A DNA stretch of 60,598 nucleotides, from positions 1 through 60,598 of the forward strand of contig NZ_JACIJF010000019.1 in the NCBI RefSeq assembly GCF_014199255.1, written 5' to 3'. This DNA is from Sphingomonas xinjiangensis (GTDB lineage: Bacteria > Pseudomonadota > Alphaproteobacteria > Sphingomonadales > Sphingomonadaceae). This document shows, in pieces, positions 46,924-55,425 of the stretch. The stretch's first letter is position 1. Every line of letters begins with the position of its first letter. The notes under the pieces were generated by a model. That model was not told the origin of the DNA. It ran no database searches and was given only the letters and a program-made list of their open reading frames with translations. Position numbers and translations under genes: made by a program.

Positions 46924-48516
46924 CTTCTTCCTCTGGTGCTCGCCGCCGCACCGATCGCGGCGGCGGCGCAGGACGTGCCGCGCATCGCAAACCGCAACGG
47001 CAAGCATGCGCTGATGGTCGACGGCGCCCCGTTCCTGATGCTCGGCGCACAGGCGAACAATTCGAGCAACTATCCCGACGCGCTGCCCAAGGTGTGGCCG
47101 TTCCTGAAGCGGATCCACGCCAACACGCTGGAGATGCCGGTCGCCTGGGAGCAGGTCGAGCCTGTCGAGGGGCAGTTCGACTTCTCGTTCGTCGACACGT
47201 TGGTCGAGCAGGCGCGCGCCAACGACATGCGGCTGGTGCTGCTGTGGTTCGCCAGTTGGAAGAACACCGGCAACACCTATGCCCCGGCCTGGGTAAAATC
47301 CGACACGCGCCGGTTCGCCCGCATGCAGAAGCCCGATGGCAGCCTGCACTATGTGATTAGCCCGCATGGCCGGGCTACGCTGGAGGCCGACAAGCGCGCA
47401 TTCGTCGCGCTGATGACGCACCTCAAGCGCATCGATCCGCAGAACACCGTCATCATGGTGCAGCCGGAGAATGAAAGCGGCAGCTATGGGCTGGACCGCG
47501 ATCATGCGCCGGAAGCGCGCAAGCTGTTCGCCGAACCCGTTCCTGCACCGCTCCTGAAGGCGATGAACAAGCAGCCGGGTAGCTGGAGCCAGGTGTTCGG
47601 CACCAATGCCGACCGCTATTTCAACACTTGGTACTACGCCAAATATATTGGCGAGATCACCGCGGCGGGCAAAGCCGTCAAGCCGCTGCCAATGTATGTA
47701 AATGCGGCACTGGGCGACGCGTTCGATCCGGCCAAAGGGGCAGGGCCCTCCGGCGGTCCCAACTGGGACGTGATGCCGATCTGGAAAGCGGCGGCGCCCG
47801 CGCTCGATCTGATCGCACCCGACATCTACAACCGCAACCCCGAGCAGGTGACCGGTTTCTTCGACCAGTACGCCAAGCCCAACAACGCGCTGATGGTGCC
47901 CGAGATCGGCAATGCCGCGGAATATGGGCGCTTCCTGTGGCCGGCGCTGGGCCGTGGCGCGATCGGCTTTGCACCGTTCGGCATGGATGAGACCGGGTTC
48001 TTCAACTACCCGCTGGGCGCCAAGAGCTTTGACGAGAAGACCGTCGCCGCCTTTGCCGACCCCTATGGGCTCTTGCGGCCGATCGCGCGCGACTGGGCCA
48101 GAATCGCGTTCGAGAACCCGACCTGGGGCACGACCAAGGGCAGCGACGGCAAGGACCAGTCGCAGGTGCTGGGCCGCTGGCGCGTCACGGCGCAATATGG
48201 CCATTGGCAGATGGGCGAAAGGAGCTGGACCTGGCTGAAGCAGGACCCGCACCCGATGGCCGACCAGCCCGAGGGCGGCGCCCTGGTCGCGCAGCTTGGC
48301 CCGGACACCTTCCTGCTGACCGGCCGCCATGTCCGCATGCGGCTGGGGCTGGCGCAGGGCAAGCAGGCTACGCAGATCGTCAGCGCCGAGGAAGGCACTT
48401 TCGTCGGTGGCCAGTGGCGGATGTCGCGTCGCTGGAATGGCGACCAGATCGACTATGGGTTCAACTTCACCGACAAGCCCGTGTTGCTGAAGGTGACGAT
48501 GGGGACCTATCGCTGA
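46894..48516 (+). CDS. GH35 beta-galactosidase (Bgl35A-like, DUF5597 type)
   Basis: 540 residues from ATG 46894, with an in-frame TTG at 46891. Signal peptide SALLPLVLAAAPIAAAAQ. The GH35 active site is seen: acid/base Glu194 in VQPENESGSYG and nucleophile Glu337 in LMVPEIGNAAEYG. The C-terminal part is a beta domain like DUF5597 of the Cellvibrio xyloglucan Bgl35A. It would remove galactose from xyloglucan side chains in the periplasm. The start codon lies in the loop of a perfect hairpin, and there is no clear ribosome site, so expression may be coupled to the TonB receptor ending 20 bases upstream or tuned by the hairpin. Confidence 0.9.
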   Translation: MKSFYRLGSALLPLVLAAAPIAAAAQDVPRIANRNGKHALMVDGAPFLMLGAQANNSSNYPDALPKVWPFLKRIHANTLEMPVAWEQVEPVEGQFDFSFVDTLVEQARANDMRLVLLWFASWKNTGNTYAPAWVKSDTRRFARMQKPDGSLHYVISPHGRATLEADKRAFVALMTHLKRIDPQNTVIMVQPENESGSYGLDRDHAPEARKLFAEPVPAPLLKAMNKQPGSWSQVFGTNADRYFNTWYYAKYIGEITAAGKAVKPLPMYVNAALGDAFDPAKGAGPSGGPNWDVMPIWKAAAPALDLIAPDIYNRNPEQVTGFFDQYAKPNNALMVPEIGNAAEYGRFLWPALGRGAIGFAPFGMDETGFFNYPLGAKSFDEKTVAAFADPYGLLRPIARDWARIAFENPTWGTTKGSDGKDQSQVLGRWRVTAQYGHWQMGERSWTWLKQDPHPMADQPEGGALVAQLGPDTFLLTGRHVRMRLGLAQGKQATQIVSAEEGTFVGGQWRMSRRWNGDQIDYGFNFTDKPVLLKVTMGTYR

Positions 48517-48559
48517 GCCGATTGGCCGGCGAATGGAACGAACGAAGGAGTTTGAAGAC

Positions 48560-51409
48560 GTGAAGCACTGGTTCCTCGGCGCTGCCGCAATTGTTGCCCT
48601 GGCCCCTGGTCTCGCCGCCGCGCAGAGCGTCGAGCGGGTGCCGAGCGGCGTGCTGGTGACCCCGGCGGAAGGCGCGGCCAAGCGCGTCCGCGTGCTCGTG
48701 TATGGCGAGGACAGCTTCCGCGTGACGGCGTCGCCCGCCGAGGAGCTGAAGCTGCCCACCAGCCTGATGGTCGTGGCCAAGCCGCACGGCGACTATAGCG
48801 TTACCGAAGCGAACGGCATGGTCACCGTGAAGGCGGCGCGCGCTTCCGCCGAAATCCGGCTGCGCGACGGCCATGTCCAGTTCCGCGATGCTGCCGGCAC
48901 GGTGGTTCTCGGTGAGACCCAGCGTGGCTTCACGCCGGTGAGCGTGGAGAACAAGCCGTTCGTCGCCACGCACCAGCAGTTCAACCGCGGCACCGACGAA
49001 GGCTTTTACGGTCTGGGCCAGCATCAATATCGCCAGATGAACTATAACGGCCAGGACGTCGAACTGGCCCAGCACAACATGGACATCGCCGTCCCGTTCC
49101 TGGTGTCCACGCGCAATTACGGGCTGCTATGGGACAACAACTCGATCACGCGCTTCGGCAATCCCAGGCCTTATGATCATGTGGGGCAGGGGCTGAAGGT
49201 CACCAGCGGCGGCAAGCCGGGCTGGAAGGCGGAGTATTTCCTGGACGGCAAGCCCGCAGTCACCCGCCAGGAAGCGTTCATCGACTATCAGTTCATCAAG
49301 GACCAGGCCAACTGGCCTGCGGCGGCCAAGGCCAAGACGGTCGCTTCGGCGAATGCAGGACAAAACACGGCTGGCGTCGTCGTCGGTAAGCAGAACGTCG
49401 TGTGGACCGGCACTATCCACCCGGAGGCCACTGGCGTTCACAAGTTCCGGCTCTATTCGTCGAGCTACATCAAGGTCTTTGCCGACAACAAGCTGGTCTA
49501 TGACAGCTGGCGGGTGAACTGGAACCCCTGGTTCGAGAATATCGACCTGCCGATGACCAAGGGCAAGGCCGTCAACCTGCGCATCGAATGGGAGCCCAAC
49601 GCAGGCTATCTCGCGCTCTTCCACAGCGATCCGCTGCCCAAGCAGGACCGCAACTCGCTATGGATGTCGTCGGAAGTCGGGCATTCGATCGACTATTATT
49701 TCGTCGGCGGCCGCAACATGGACGACGTGATCGCCGGCTATCGCGATCTCACCGGCAAGGCGTCGATGATGCCCAAATGGGCGTACGGCTTCTGGCAGAG
49801 CCGCCAGCGTTACGAGACGCAGGACCAGTTGGTCGGCGTGGTGCGCGAATATCGCAGTCGCCAGATCCCGCTCGACAACATCGTCCAGGACTGGTTCTAT
49901 TGGCCCGAGGACCAGTGGGGCAGCCACGACTTCGACAAGAAGCGCTTCCCGGATCCCGACAAGATGGTCGACGACGTCCACAAGATGAACGCGCGGATCA
50001 TGATCTCGGTCTGGCCCAAATTCTATCCGAACACCGACAATGCCAAGGAGCTGGCAGCCAAGGGCTACCTGTATCGCGGAAATCTAGATGCGCGCGAAAA
50101 GGACTGGGTCGGCCCGGGGTACGAGAACACCGACTATGATCCCTATGCGCCGGAAGCGCGGCAGATCTATTTCCGCCAGGTGCGTGAGAAGCTGGTAAGC
50201 AAAGGCTTCGACGCATGGTGGATGGACGCGACCGAGCCCGACATCCACTCCAACCTCTCGATCGACCAGCGCAAGGAGCGGATGGGGCCGACGGCGATCG
50301 GCCCGGGTGCCGAGCTGTTCAACTCCTTCCCGCTGGTCCATGCCGATGGCTTTGCCGAGGGGCTGCGCAAGGCCGAGCCGAACAAGCGCCCCTTCATCCT
50401 GACTCGCTCCGGTTTCGCCGGCACGCAGCGTGCGTCCTCGGCTTTGTGGTCGGGCGACGTCGCGGCGCGCTGGGAGGATTTCCGCGACCAGATTTCGGCG
50501 GGCGTCAACCTGTCGATGTCGGGTATCCCCAACTGGACTCACGATATTGGCGGTTTCTCGGTCGAGGAGCGCTATACCAAGCAGCTGCCCGAGGCGGTGC
50601 CGGAATGGCGCGAGCTCAACCTGCGCTGGTTCCAGTTCGGCGCCTTTTCGCCGCTGTTCCGCAGCCATGGCGAAACGCCGTTCCGCGAGATCTACGAGAT
50701 CGCGAAGGGCGATCCGGCGATGTACGACTCGATGCTTTGGTACAACAAGCTGCGCTACCGCCTACTGCCCTATATCTACACGGTAGGTGCCGACACGCAC
50801 TTCAAGGACGGCACGATCATGCGCGGGCTGGTCATGGACTTCCCGCAGGATCGCCGAGTCTGGAATATCGACGACGAGTATCTGTTCGGCCCATCGCTGC
50901 TGATCGCGCCTGTGACGGCGTTCCAGGCGCGTACGCGCAGCGTTTATCTTCCCGCTGGCACAGGTTGGTACGCTCTGGAAAGCGGCCGCTTCTACAAGGG
51001 TGGGCAGACCATTACCGCGGAAGCGCCGCGCGAGCGCATGCCGGTGTTCGTCCGTGCCGGTGCGATCGTGCCGACCGGACCGGACATCCAGTATACGGCG
51101 CAGAACCAGGGCGGGCCGCTGGTGCTCCACGTCTATACTGGCGCGGACGGCCAGTTCTCGATCTACGAGGATGATGGCACCAGTCGCGACTACGAGAAGG
51201 GCCGGTTCGCACGCATACCCGTGCGATGGAACGATGCGAGCGGCACACTCACGCTCGGAACCCGTGAGGGGCGCTATCCTGCAATGCCGGATCGTCGCAC
51301 CATCTCGGTCCGCTTCTATGGACCGGGCAGTGCGATGCCGCTCAGCTTCGAAGCTGGCGTCCAGGCGGTGGTGTACCAAGGCAAGCAGATCGTCATCCGG
51401 CGCCCTTGA
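48560..51409 (+). CDS. GH31 alpha-xylosidase with PA14 domain
   Basis: 949 residues from GTG 48560 (AAGGAG 9 bases upstream); an ATG at 48533 in frame is less likely. Signal peptide HWFLGAAAIVALAPGLAAAQ. An N-terminal GH31 beta domain is followed by a PA14 insert (about 245-360, SSSYIKVFADNKLVYDSW), then the catalytic barrel with nucleophile Asp556 in WWMDATEPDIHSN and acid/base Asp633 in LWSGDVAARW, then a C-terminal beta domain. The PA14 insert matches the oligosaccharide-specific xyloglucan alpha-xylosidase of Cellvibrio. It removes xylose from the non-reducing end. Last gene of the plus-strand arm, 43 bases after GH35. Confidence 0.93.
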   Translation: MKHWFLGAAAIVALAPGLAAAQSVERVPSGVLVTPAEGAAKRVRVLVYGEDSFRVTASPAEELKLPTSLMVVAKPHGDYSVTEANGMVTVKAARASAEIRLRDGHVQFRDAAGTVVLGETQRGFTPVSVENKPFVATHQQFNRGTDEGFYGLGQHQYRQMNYNGQDVELAQHNMDIAVPFLVSTRNYGLLWDNNSITRFGNPRPYDHVGQGLKVTSGGKPGWKAEYFLDGKPAVTRQEAFIDYQFIKDQANWPAAAKAKTVASANAGQNTAGVVVGKQNVVWTGTIHPEATGVHKFRLYSSSYIKVFADNKLVYDSWRVNWNPWFENIDLPMTKGKAVNLRIEWEPNAGYLALFHSDPLPKQDRNSLWMSSEVGHSIDYYFVGGRNMDDVIAGYRDLTGKASMMPKWAYGFWQSRQRYETQDQLVGVVREYRSRQIPLDNIVQDWFYWPEDQWGSHDFDKKRFPDPDKMVDDVHKMNARIMISVWPKFYPNTDNAKELAAKGYLYRGNLDAREKDWVGPGYENTDYDPYAPEARQIYFRQVREKLVSKGFDAWWMDATEPDIHSNLSIDQRKERMGPTAIGPGAELFNSFPLVHADGFAEGLRKAEPNKRPFILTRSGFAGTQRASSALWSGDVAARWEDFRDQISAGVNLSMSGIPNWTHDIGGFSVEERYTKQLPEAVPEWRELNLRWFQFGAFSPLFRSHGETPFREIYEIAKGDPAMYDSMLWYNKLRYRLLPYIYTVGADTHFKDGTIMRGLVMDFPQDRRVWNIDDEYLFGPSLLIAPVTAFQARTRSVYLPAGTGWYALESGRFYKGGQTITAEAPRERMPVFVRAGAIVPTGPDIQYTAQNQGGPLVLHVYTGADGQFSIYEDDGTSRDYEKGRFARIPVRWNDASGTLTLGTREGRYPAMPDRRTISVRFYGPGSAMPLSFEAGVQAVVYQGKQIVIRRP

Positions 51410-51509
51410 AGGCATTTCGGGGAATCATCATCAGGCTGATCGTTCTGAAAAGGCGGGCAGCCCTCTAGGTGTTTGATCCAAGGTTGATGGTGCGACTCCT
51501 TTCGTCGAA

Positions 51510-51932
51510 ATGAAAGGAAGCCGTCTGGGAGAGGTGCGTTACGGGAGCGCCACGGCCACGCACGCGTCCGAGCAGCAATACAGCGATCACAAGCTTCGCT
51601 CGCGACGCTGAGCCGTGTACTGGGGATCAACCCGAAGACCGTAGCGGAGTGTGTCGAGGATCTGAAGATCGGGCCAAAGGCCTCTCATTTCGACAACCTT
51701 GACCGAAGCCGCGCAGGCAATGGTTGTGGCGTTCCGGGGGCACACCCTGCTGTCGCTGGACGACTGCCTGTATTCGTTGCGGCCGTCGATCCCGCATCTG
51801 ACCCGGTCAGCGTTGCATCGTGGCCCCCAGCGGCACGGCATCTCCCGCTTGCTCGACATCGAAGGCGACACTCTCAAGCGTCAGCGCTTCAAGCGCTATC
51901 CGATTGCCTTCTTCCACATCGATTTCCTCTGA
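51510..51932 (+). pseudogene. IS481-like transposase, N-terminal remnant
   Basis: Frames over this stretch together give the N-terminal helix-turn-helix part of an IS481-type transposase: SQASLATLSRVLGINPKTV, then AMVVAFRGHTLLSLDDCLY and ISRLLDIEGDTLKRQRFK. At least two frameshifts occur, one near 51590 and one near 51690, and the sequence ends after FHIDFL just before the catalytic DDE core. The upstream 51410-51509 interval has nothing else. Inactive. Confidence 0.75.
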
Positions 51933-52516
51933 TCGTCCGCAACGAAGGAAACAATGACGTGGCAGCCGCCAAACTAACGGGGCTGAACGACAGCCAGATT
52001 GCACGCAGCCCCCCGATAGGCAACGTACGCGAAGCGGGAACAACGAAGCAAACGATCAGCAACTCCTCCCATCCTCATGTTGCACGGATCGGTCGAAAAT
52101 CTTCAAAGCCCACAGAGCAGTCTAGGGCCCGCGTTGAGGTTGCCTCTCGAGGAGCGCGCCCGCATGTCGTCGCTCGGGTTGTTCTACCCACATCTTCTCG
52201 CGCGGTGAGCCAAGGTTCACCAGCCTCAGTCGGGAGTGAGGGCGCAGGCGCCTACAGCAAGTCGGATTTCGTTTTTGCTCGGCAGGTTTCCATAAGGGAT
52301 CGCACCCCGTCCCCTGCGGCATTGCCGAAGGAAGGCTCGCGTCGCGCGCGCATCGACAGCCTGGACGGTCTCCGAACGCTTCGGCGCCAGTGGTAGGTAA
52401 CCGCGGACGCCATTTTCCGATTTCGAACGTCAGAATAACTTCCGCGCCCGTGTCCCTCAGCTGCACTTAGTAGCTGATCGGCGATCACTACAGAATGGCC
52501 CCTGCCGGGTGGCAAG
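51933..52516. other. intergenic, no gene seen
   Basis: Over 500 bases without a convincing gene between the IS481 remnant and the next repeat copy. Open frames here lack ribosome sites and do not look like proteins. It may contain further decayed mobile sequence. Confidence 0.4.
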
Positions 52517-52586
52517 GTGAACGAACGGCAGGAAACGGGAAGCGCGCGTGCTGCCTCCGAAGGGCAGATACTGGCGCTTCGCGGCC
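52517..52586 (+). repeat. REP-like dispersed repeat, copy 13
   Basis: GTGAACGAACGGCAGGAAAC start, then GGGAAGCGCGCG and GGGCAGATACTGGCGCTTC; hairpin arms partly lost. It lies 67 bases from the stop of the recombinase gene. Confidence 0.75.
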
Positions 52587-52652
52587 AATCCTCGCCCCAC
52601 TCACGTCCTTATCAGCCCGGTCCAGCGCAAGAGCGCCGGACCGGAAAAGAGC

Positions 52653-53285
52653 CTAGATCTCGGTGTTCTCTGCCAAAGCCAGCGCATCCTCAACATCAAC
52701 GCCAAGGTATCTGACCGTATTCTCGATTTTGCTGTGTCCAAGAAGTATCTGTACGGCCCTGAGGTTCCCGGTCGCCTTGTAGATGATCGAAGCCTTGGTG
52801 CGACGAAGCGAGTGCGTACCGTACTCTTCACGCCTGAGGCCGATGGACATCACCCATTCTTGAACGAGGCGGGCATACTGCCTCGCGCTCAGGTGGTCTT
52901 TGTAGTCAAGACGGCTTGGGAACGCGTAGTCGGCTAGAGTGCCGCCGCGCCTTTCGAGCCACGTAAGCAGGCTTGCACGAGCATCAGCCATCAATTCAAA
53001 CTGCACGGGCTTGCCAGTCTTGGACTGCACCACAATCGCGCGGCTGCGGATTTGCCCGCTGGCTACCAGATCTCCGATCCTTATCTTCACCACATCGCAG
53101 CCGCGCAACTTGCTATCGATCGCAAGGTCAAACAGTGCTCGATTTCGGATCCGGTGGTGCTGGTCCAGGAAGAAGCGGATCGCCCACACCTGCTTTGGTT
53201 TGAGCGCTCGTTTGGCCCCGACCTTCCATCCTGAGTTCCAGGCACGCCGATCAGGCGGGCGTGGATCATACTGCGACGTTCCCAT
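52653..53285 (-). CDS. small tyrosine recombinase / integrase
   Basis: 210 residues from ATG 53285 (GGAG 7 bases before it); open codons up to 53585 do not look like protein. All catalytic residues are seen: Arg61 in SKLRGCDVVKIRIGDL, a Lys near 89-92, His158 and Arg161 in THSLRRTKASII, His184 in LLGHSKIENT and nucleophile Tyr193 in VRYLGV. The N-terminal core-binding arm is very short (about 50 residues), as in a widespread group of ~200-residue recombinases whose partners are unknown. It lies at the right edge of the xyloglucan block. No attachment site was identified. The interval 53286-53648 holds nothing else I can support. Confidence 0.9.
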   Translation of the reverse strand: MGTSQYDPRPPDRRAWNSGWKVGAKRALKPKQVWAIRFFLDQHHRIRNRALFDLAIDSKLRGCDVVKIRIGDLVASGQIRSRAIVVQSKTGKPVQFELMADARASLLTWLERRGGTLADYAFPSRLDYKDHLSARQYARLVQEWVMSIGLRREEYGTHSLRRTKASIIYKATGNLRAVQILLGHSKIENTVRYLGVDVEDALALAENTEI

Positions 53286-53648
53286 CCTCGTTCTCCATGG
53301 CCAAAAGGGCCGAGTCGAGGAACGATCGTTCTCAGCGGAGAGAAGCAGCGCTTCTTCGCTGGCGGCAGCTTGCCGCATGGGCCCCTGTGCTTGCCACATA
53401 ACATGTTGCGCAAAATTTCCTCCGGGCTGGACAGAGGATGGACGGAGACTTGAAGCCTGAAAGAACGAGCCCGAGTACGCTGAACAAATCAGGGCTCCGG
53501 GGGAGCGGGCGAGCAGCTCAAAATTGCAACAACGGGCGGTATCCGGCCCTGGTCCTGTGCGCCCGTGGCAGAGCGTCGTTGGCACCAGCGCTTTCTTCCA
53601 GGAGTAGCAACTTACCTAGCTAGCGGGAACAGAGACTTGAGCGCGCTC

Positions 53649-55424
53649 TCAACCTGCCTTCAGCTTCCGTGTGAAATCCTGAGCGTCCCTTGCGAGTTGG
53701 CTCAGTGTTTGACTGAGGTGGGCACTGGCTCTGCGCACGTGTTGCACCGCCATCATGTTCTGCTGTGCAGAATCGCTAATGCTGCTGCTAGCCCGCGCGA
53801 GTGTCTGACTGCGATCATAGGCATCGTTAATCAAGCCATCGAGTTGATCTGTCGAACCGGCTTGAGCACGGGACTTTTGTACGACGCGCTCGGACGCGCT
53901 GTCCATACTGGTGATGAGTGAACTTAGGCTCGTAGTACTGCAGACGACATTCTCAATCTGCCGCTGAACGGCTTCGATTTGCCGACGAACGTCGTCCGTC
54001 GACAATGCCGTGCGCTTCGCCAGCTGCTTGATTTCAGCAGCCACTACCGCGAATCCTGAACCGTCTTTGCCAGCGCGGGAGGCTTCTATCGTAGCGTTCA
54101 ACGCCAAGAGGTTTGTCTGTTGTGCTACAGCGGCGATCACGTCCACGATCTTTTCAATAGCCGCCGCTTGATCCTGCGACCGCTTCACTGCTTCGCTGGC
54201 ACTTTGCGCATGCACGTGGATGGAATGCGCTGTTTGACTGGTACTAGCCACCTCGCGATCGATATCCTGGAACGCCCCGGCTAAAGATCGCGCGGCTACG
54301 CTCGCCTCTTGCATCTCACGCGCGAAGAAATTCGCGGCACCGTCCAACTCTTCGGATAGCTCGCGATTGCTTACAGCCGTGTGGTCCAACGTCGCAGCGT
54401 TGTTCTCCAGATTAGCTACTGCCTCCTGTGCCGAACGAATGACCGCTGCAAGCTTGAGATCAAAAGCGTCGGCCAAAGCCTTCAGCGTAGCCTCGCGCTC
54501 CTGCTCAGCATCTCTGCGCGCCGATTCGACAGCACTTGCGCGGCGCTGCTGCTCAAGCTGAGCCCCGTGCTGTAGGGCGGATGTACGTTGTTCAAGCGCA
54601 CGCGTTTCGTCCCTCTGGTTTACCAGTGCCTCTAGTGCGGCAACCACCCCACCCAACTCGTCCTGGCGCCGCAAAGGACCGAAATCCACTTCTTGTTCGC
54701 GCATGACGGCTGCAGTCGCTTCTGCGATATTCGAGATTGAACGTACTGTTCTTCGGCCCACGGCATAGGCTGTGAACAGGCCTAAAATCGTGGCGGCAAT
54801 GCTCGCAAAGATGAGCAAGACCAGGAAAGACTGTGTTCTGGATACGGTGCTTGCGGCGCTGGCATTCGCACGCTCCACACCTCGTTCTGAAACCTGCTTG
54901 ATCTGAGCTTCGATCTTTCTGGCATTGGCGCGGAACGGCGCAAGCATGTTTGCGCTGCTTGCAAAATCGACCTCCAGCATTGAGGTGACCACGTCCACCG
55001 ATGCTGTGTAATGATCTAGTTCAGTAAGCGCGGTGATCAGCGGCAGTCGTATAGACGAGTCTGAAGCGTCGCGCATCGTGGAGAGTTCCCGCCGAACCGT
55101 TTGCAGCTGGGCTTTGACGATGTCCGATTGCGACGACACGTCGATCTTTGGCGAGGCCGCCTTGATCACGAGTAGGCGGTAAAGGTCGGATTCGGCCTGC
55201 TCGAAGCGGGACGCTACTGCATTCACGCGCGCGACTTCGTGCATGTCACGGCTTACGATCTGATCTATACTGCGCGTTGTCAGTAAGAGGCCCGCTGTGC
55301 TGAAGGCCGCCAGGATGACGAACAGCACGAGCATCAGGACCGGAGCCGCCGCTACCTTAACCACGAAGGGTCGATCCGAAAGGCGAAAGCGACGCTCCAG
55401 CGCGTCAGAAATCCTGGTCAGCAT
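53649..55424 (-). CDS. methyl-accepting chemotaxis-type receptor
   Basis: A 591-residue inner-membrane receptor. Membrane spans at about 24-50 and 202-222 enclose a helical periplasmic sensor of ~150 residues; a HAMP domain (about 223-275) and a long coiled signalling domain follow. The signalling hairpin tip is VAQQTNLLALNATIEASRAG, close to the canonical motif. There is no CheR/CheB docking pentapeptide at the C-terminus. Its ATG comes one base after the TonB receptor stop, so it is translated from the same operon. It should sense something in the periplasm, perhaps through the receptor and the YfiR-like protein. No flagellar or che genes are nearby. Confidence 0.9.
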   Translation of the reverse strand: MLTRISDALERRFRLSDRPFVVKVAAAPVLMLVLFVILAAFSTAGLLLTTRSIDQIVSRDMHEVARVNAVASRFEQAESDLYRLLVIKAASPKIDVSSQSDIVKAQLQTVRRELSTMRDASDSSIRLPLITALTELDHYTASVDVVTSMLEVDFASSANMLAPFRANARKIEAQIKQVSERGVERANASAASTVSRTQSFLVLLIFASIAATILGLFTAYAVGRRTVRSISNIAEATAAVMREQEVDFGPLRRQDELGGVVAALEALVNQRDETRALEQRTSALQHGAQLEQQRRASAVESARRDAEQEREATLKALADAFDLKLAAVIRSAQEAVANLENNAATLDHTAVSNRELSEELDGAANFFAREMQEASVAARSLAGAFQDIDREVASTSQTAHSIHVHAQSASEAVKRSQDQAAAIEKIVDVIAAVAQQTNLLALNATIEASRAGKDGSGFAVVAAEIKQLAKRTALSTDDVRRQIEAVQRQIENVVCSTTSLSSLITSMDSASERVVQKSRAQAGSTDQLDGLINDAYDRSQTLARASSSISDSAQQNMMAVQHVRRASAHLSQTLSQLARDAQDFTRKLKAG

Positions 55425-55425
55425 T

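Noticed and set aside
53286..53585. N-terminal extension of the tyrosine recombinase
   Set aside because: The codons have unusual composition and no domain; GGAG lies before the internal ATG at 53285.
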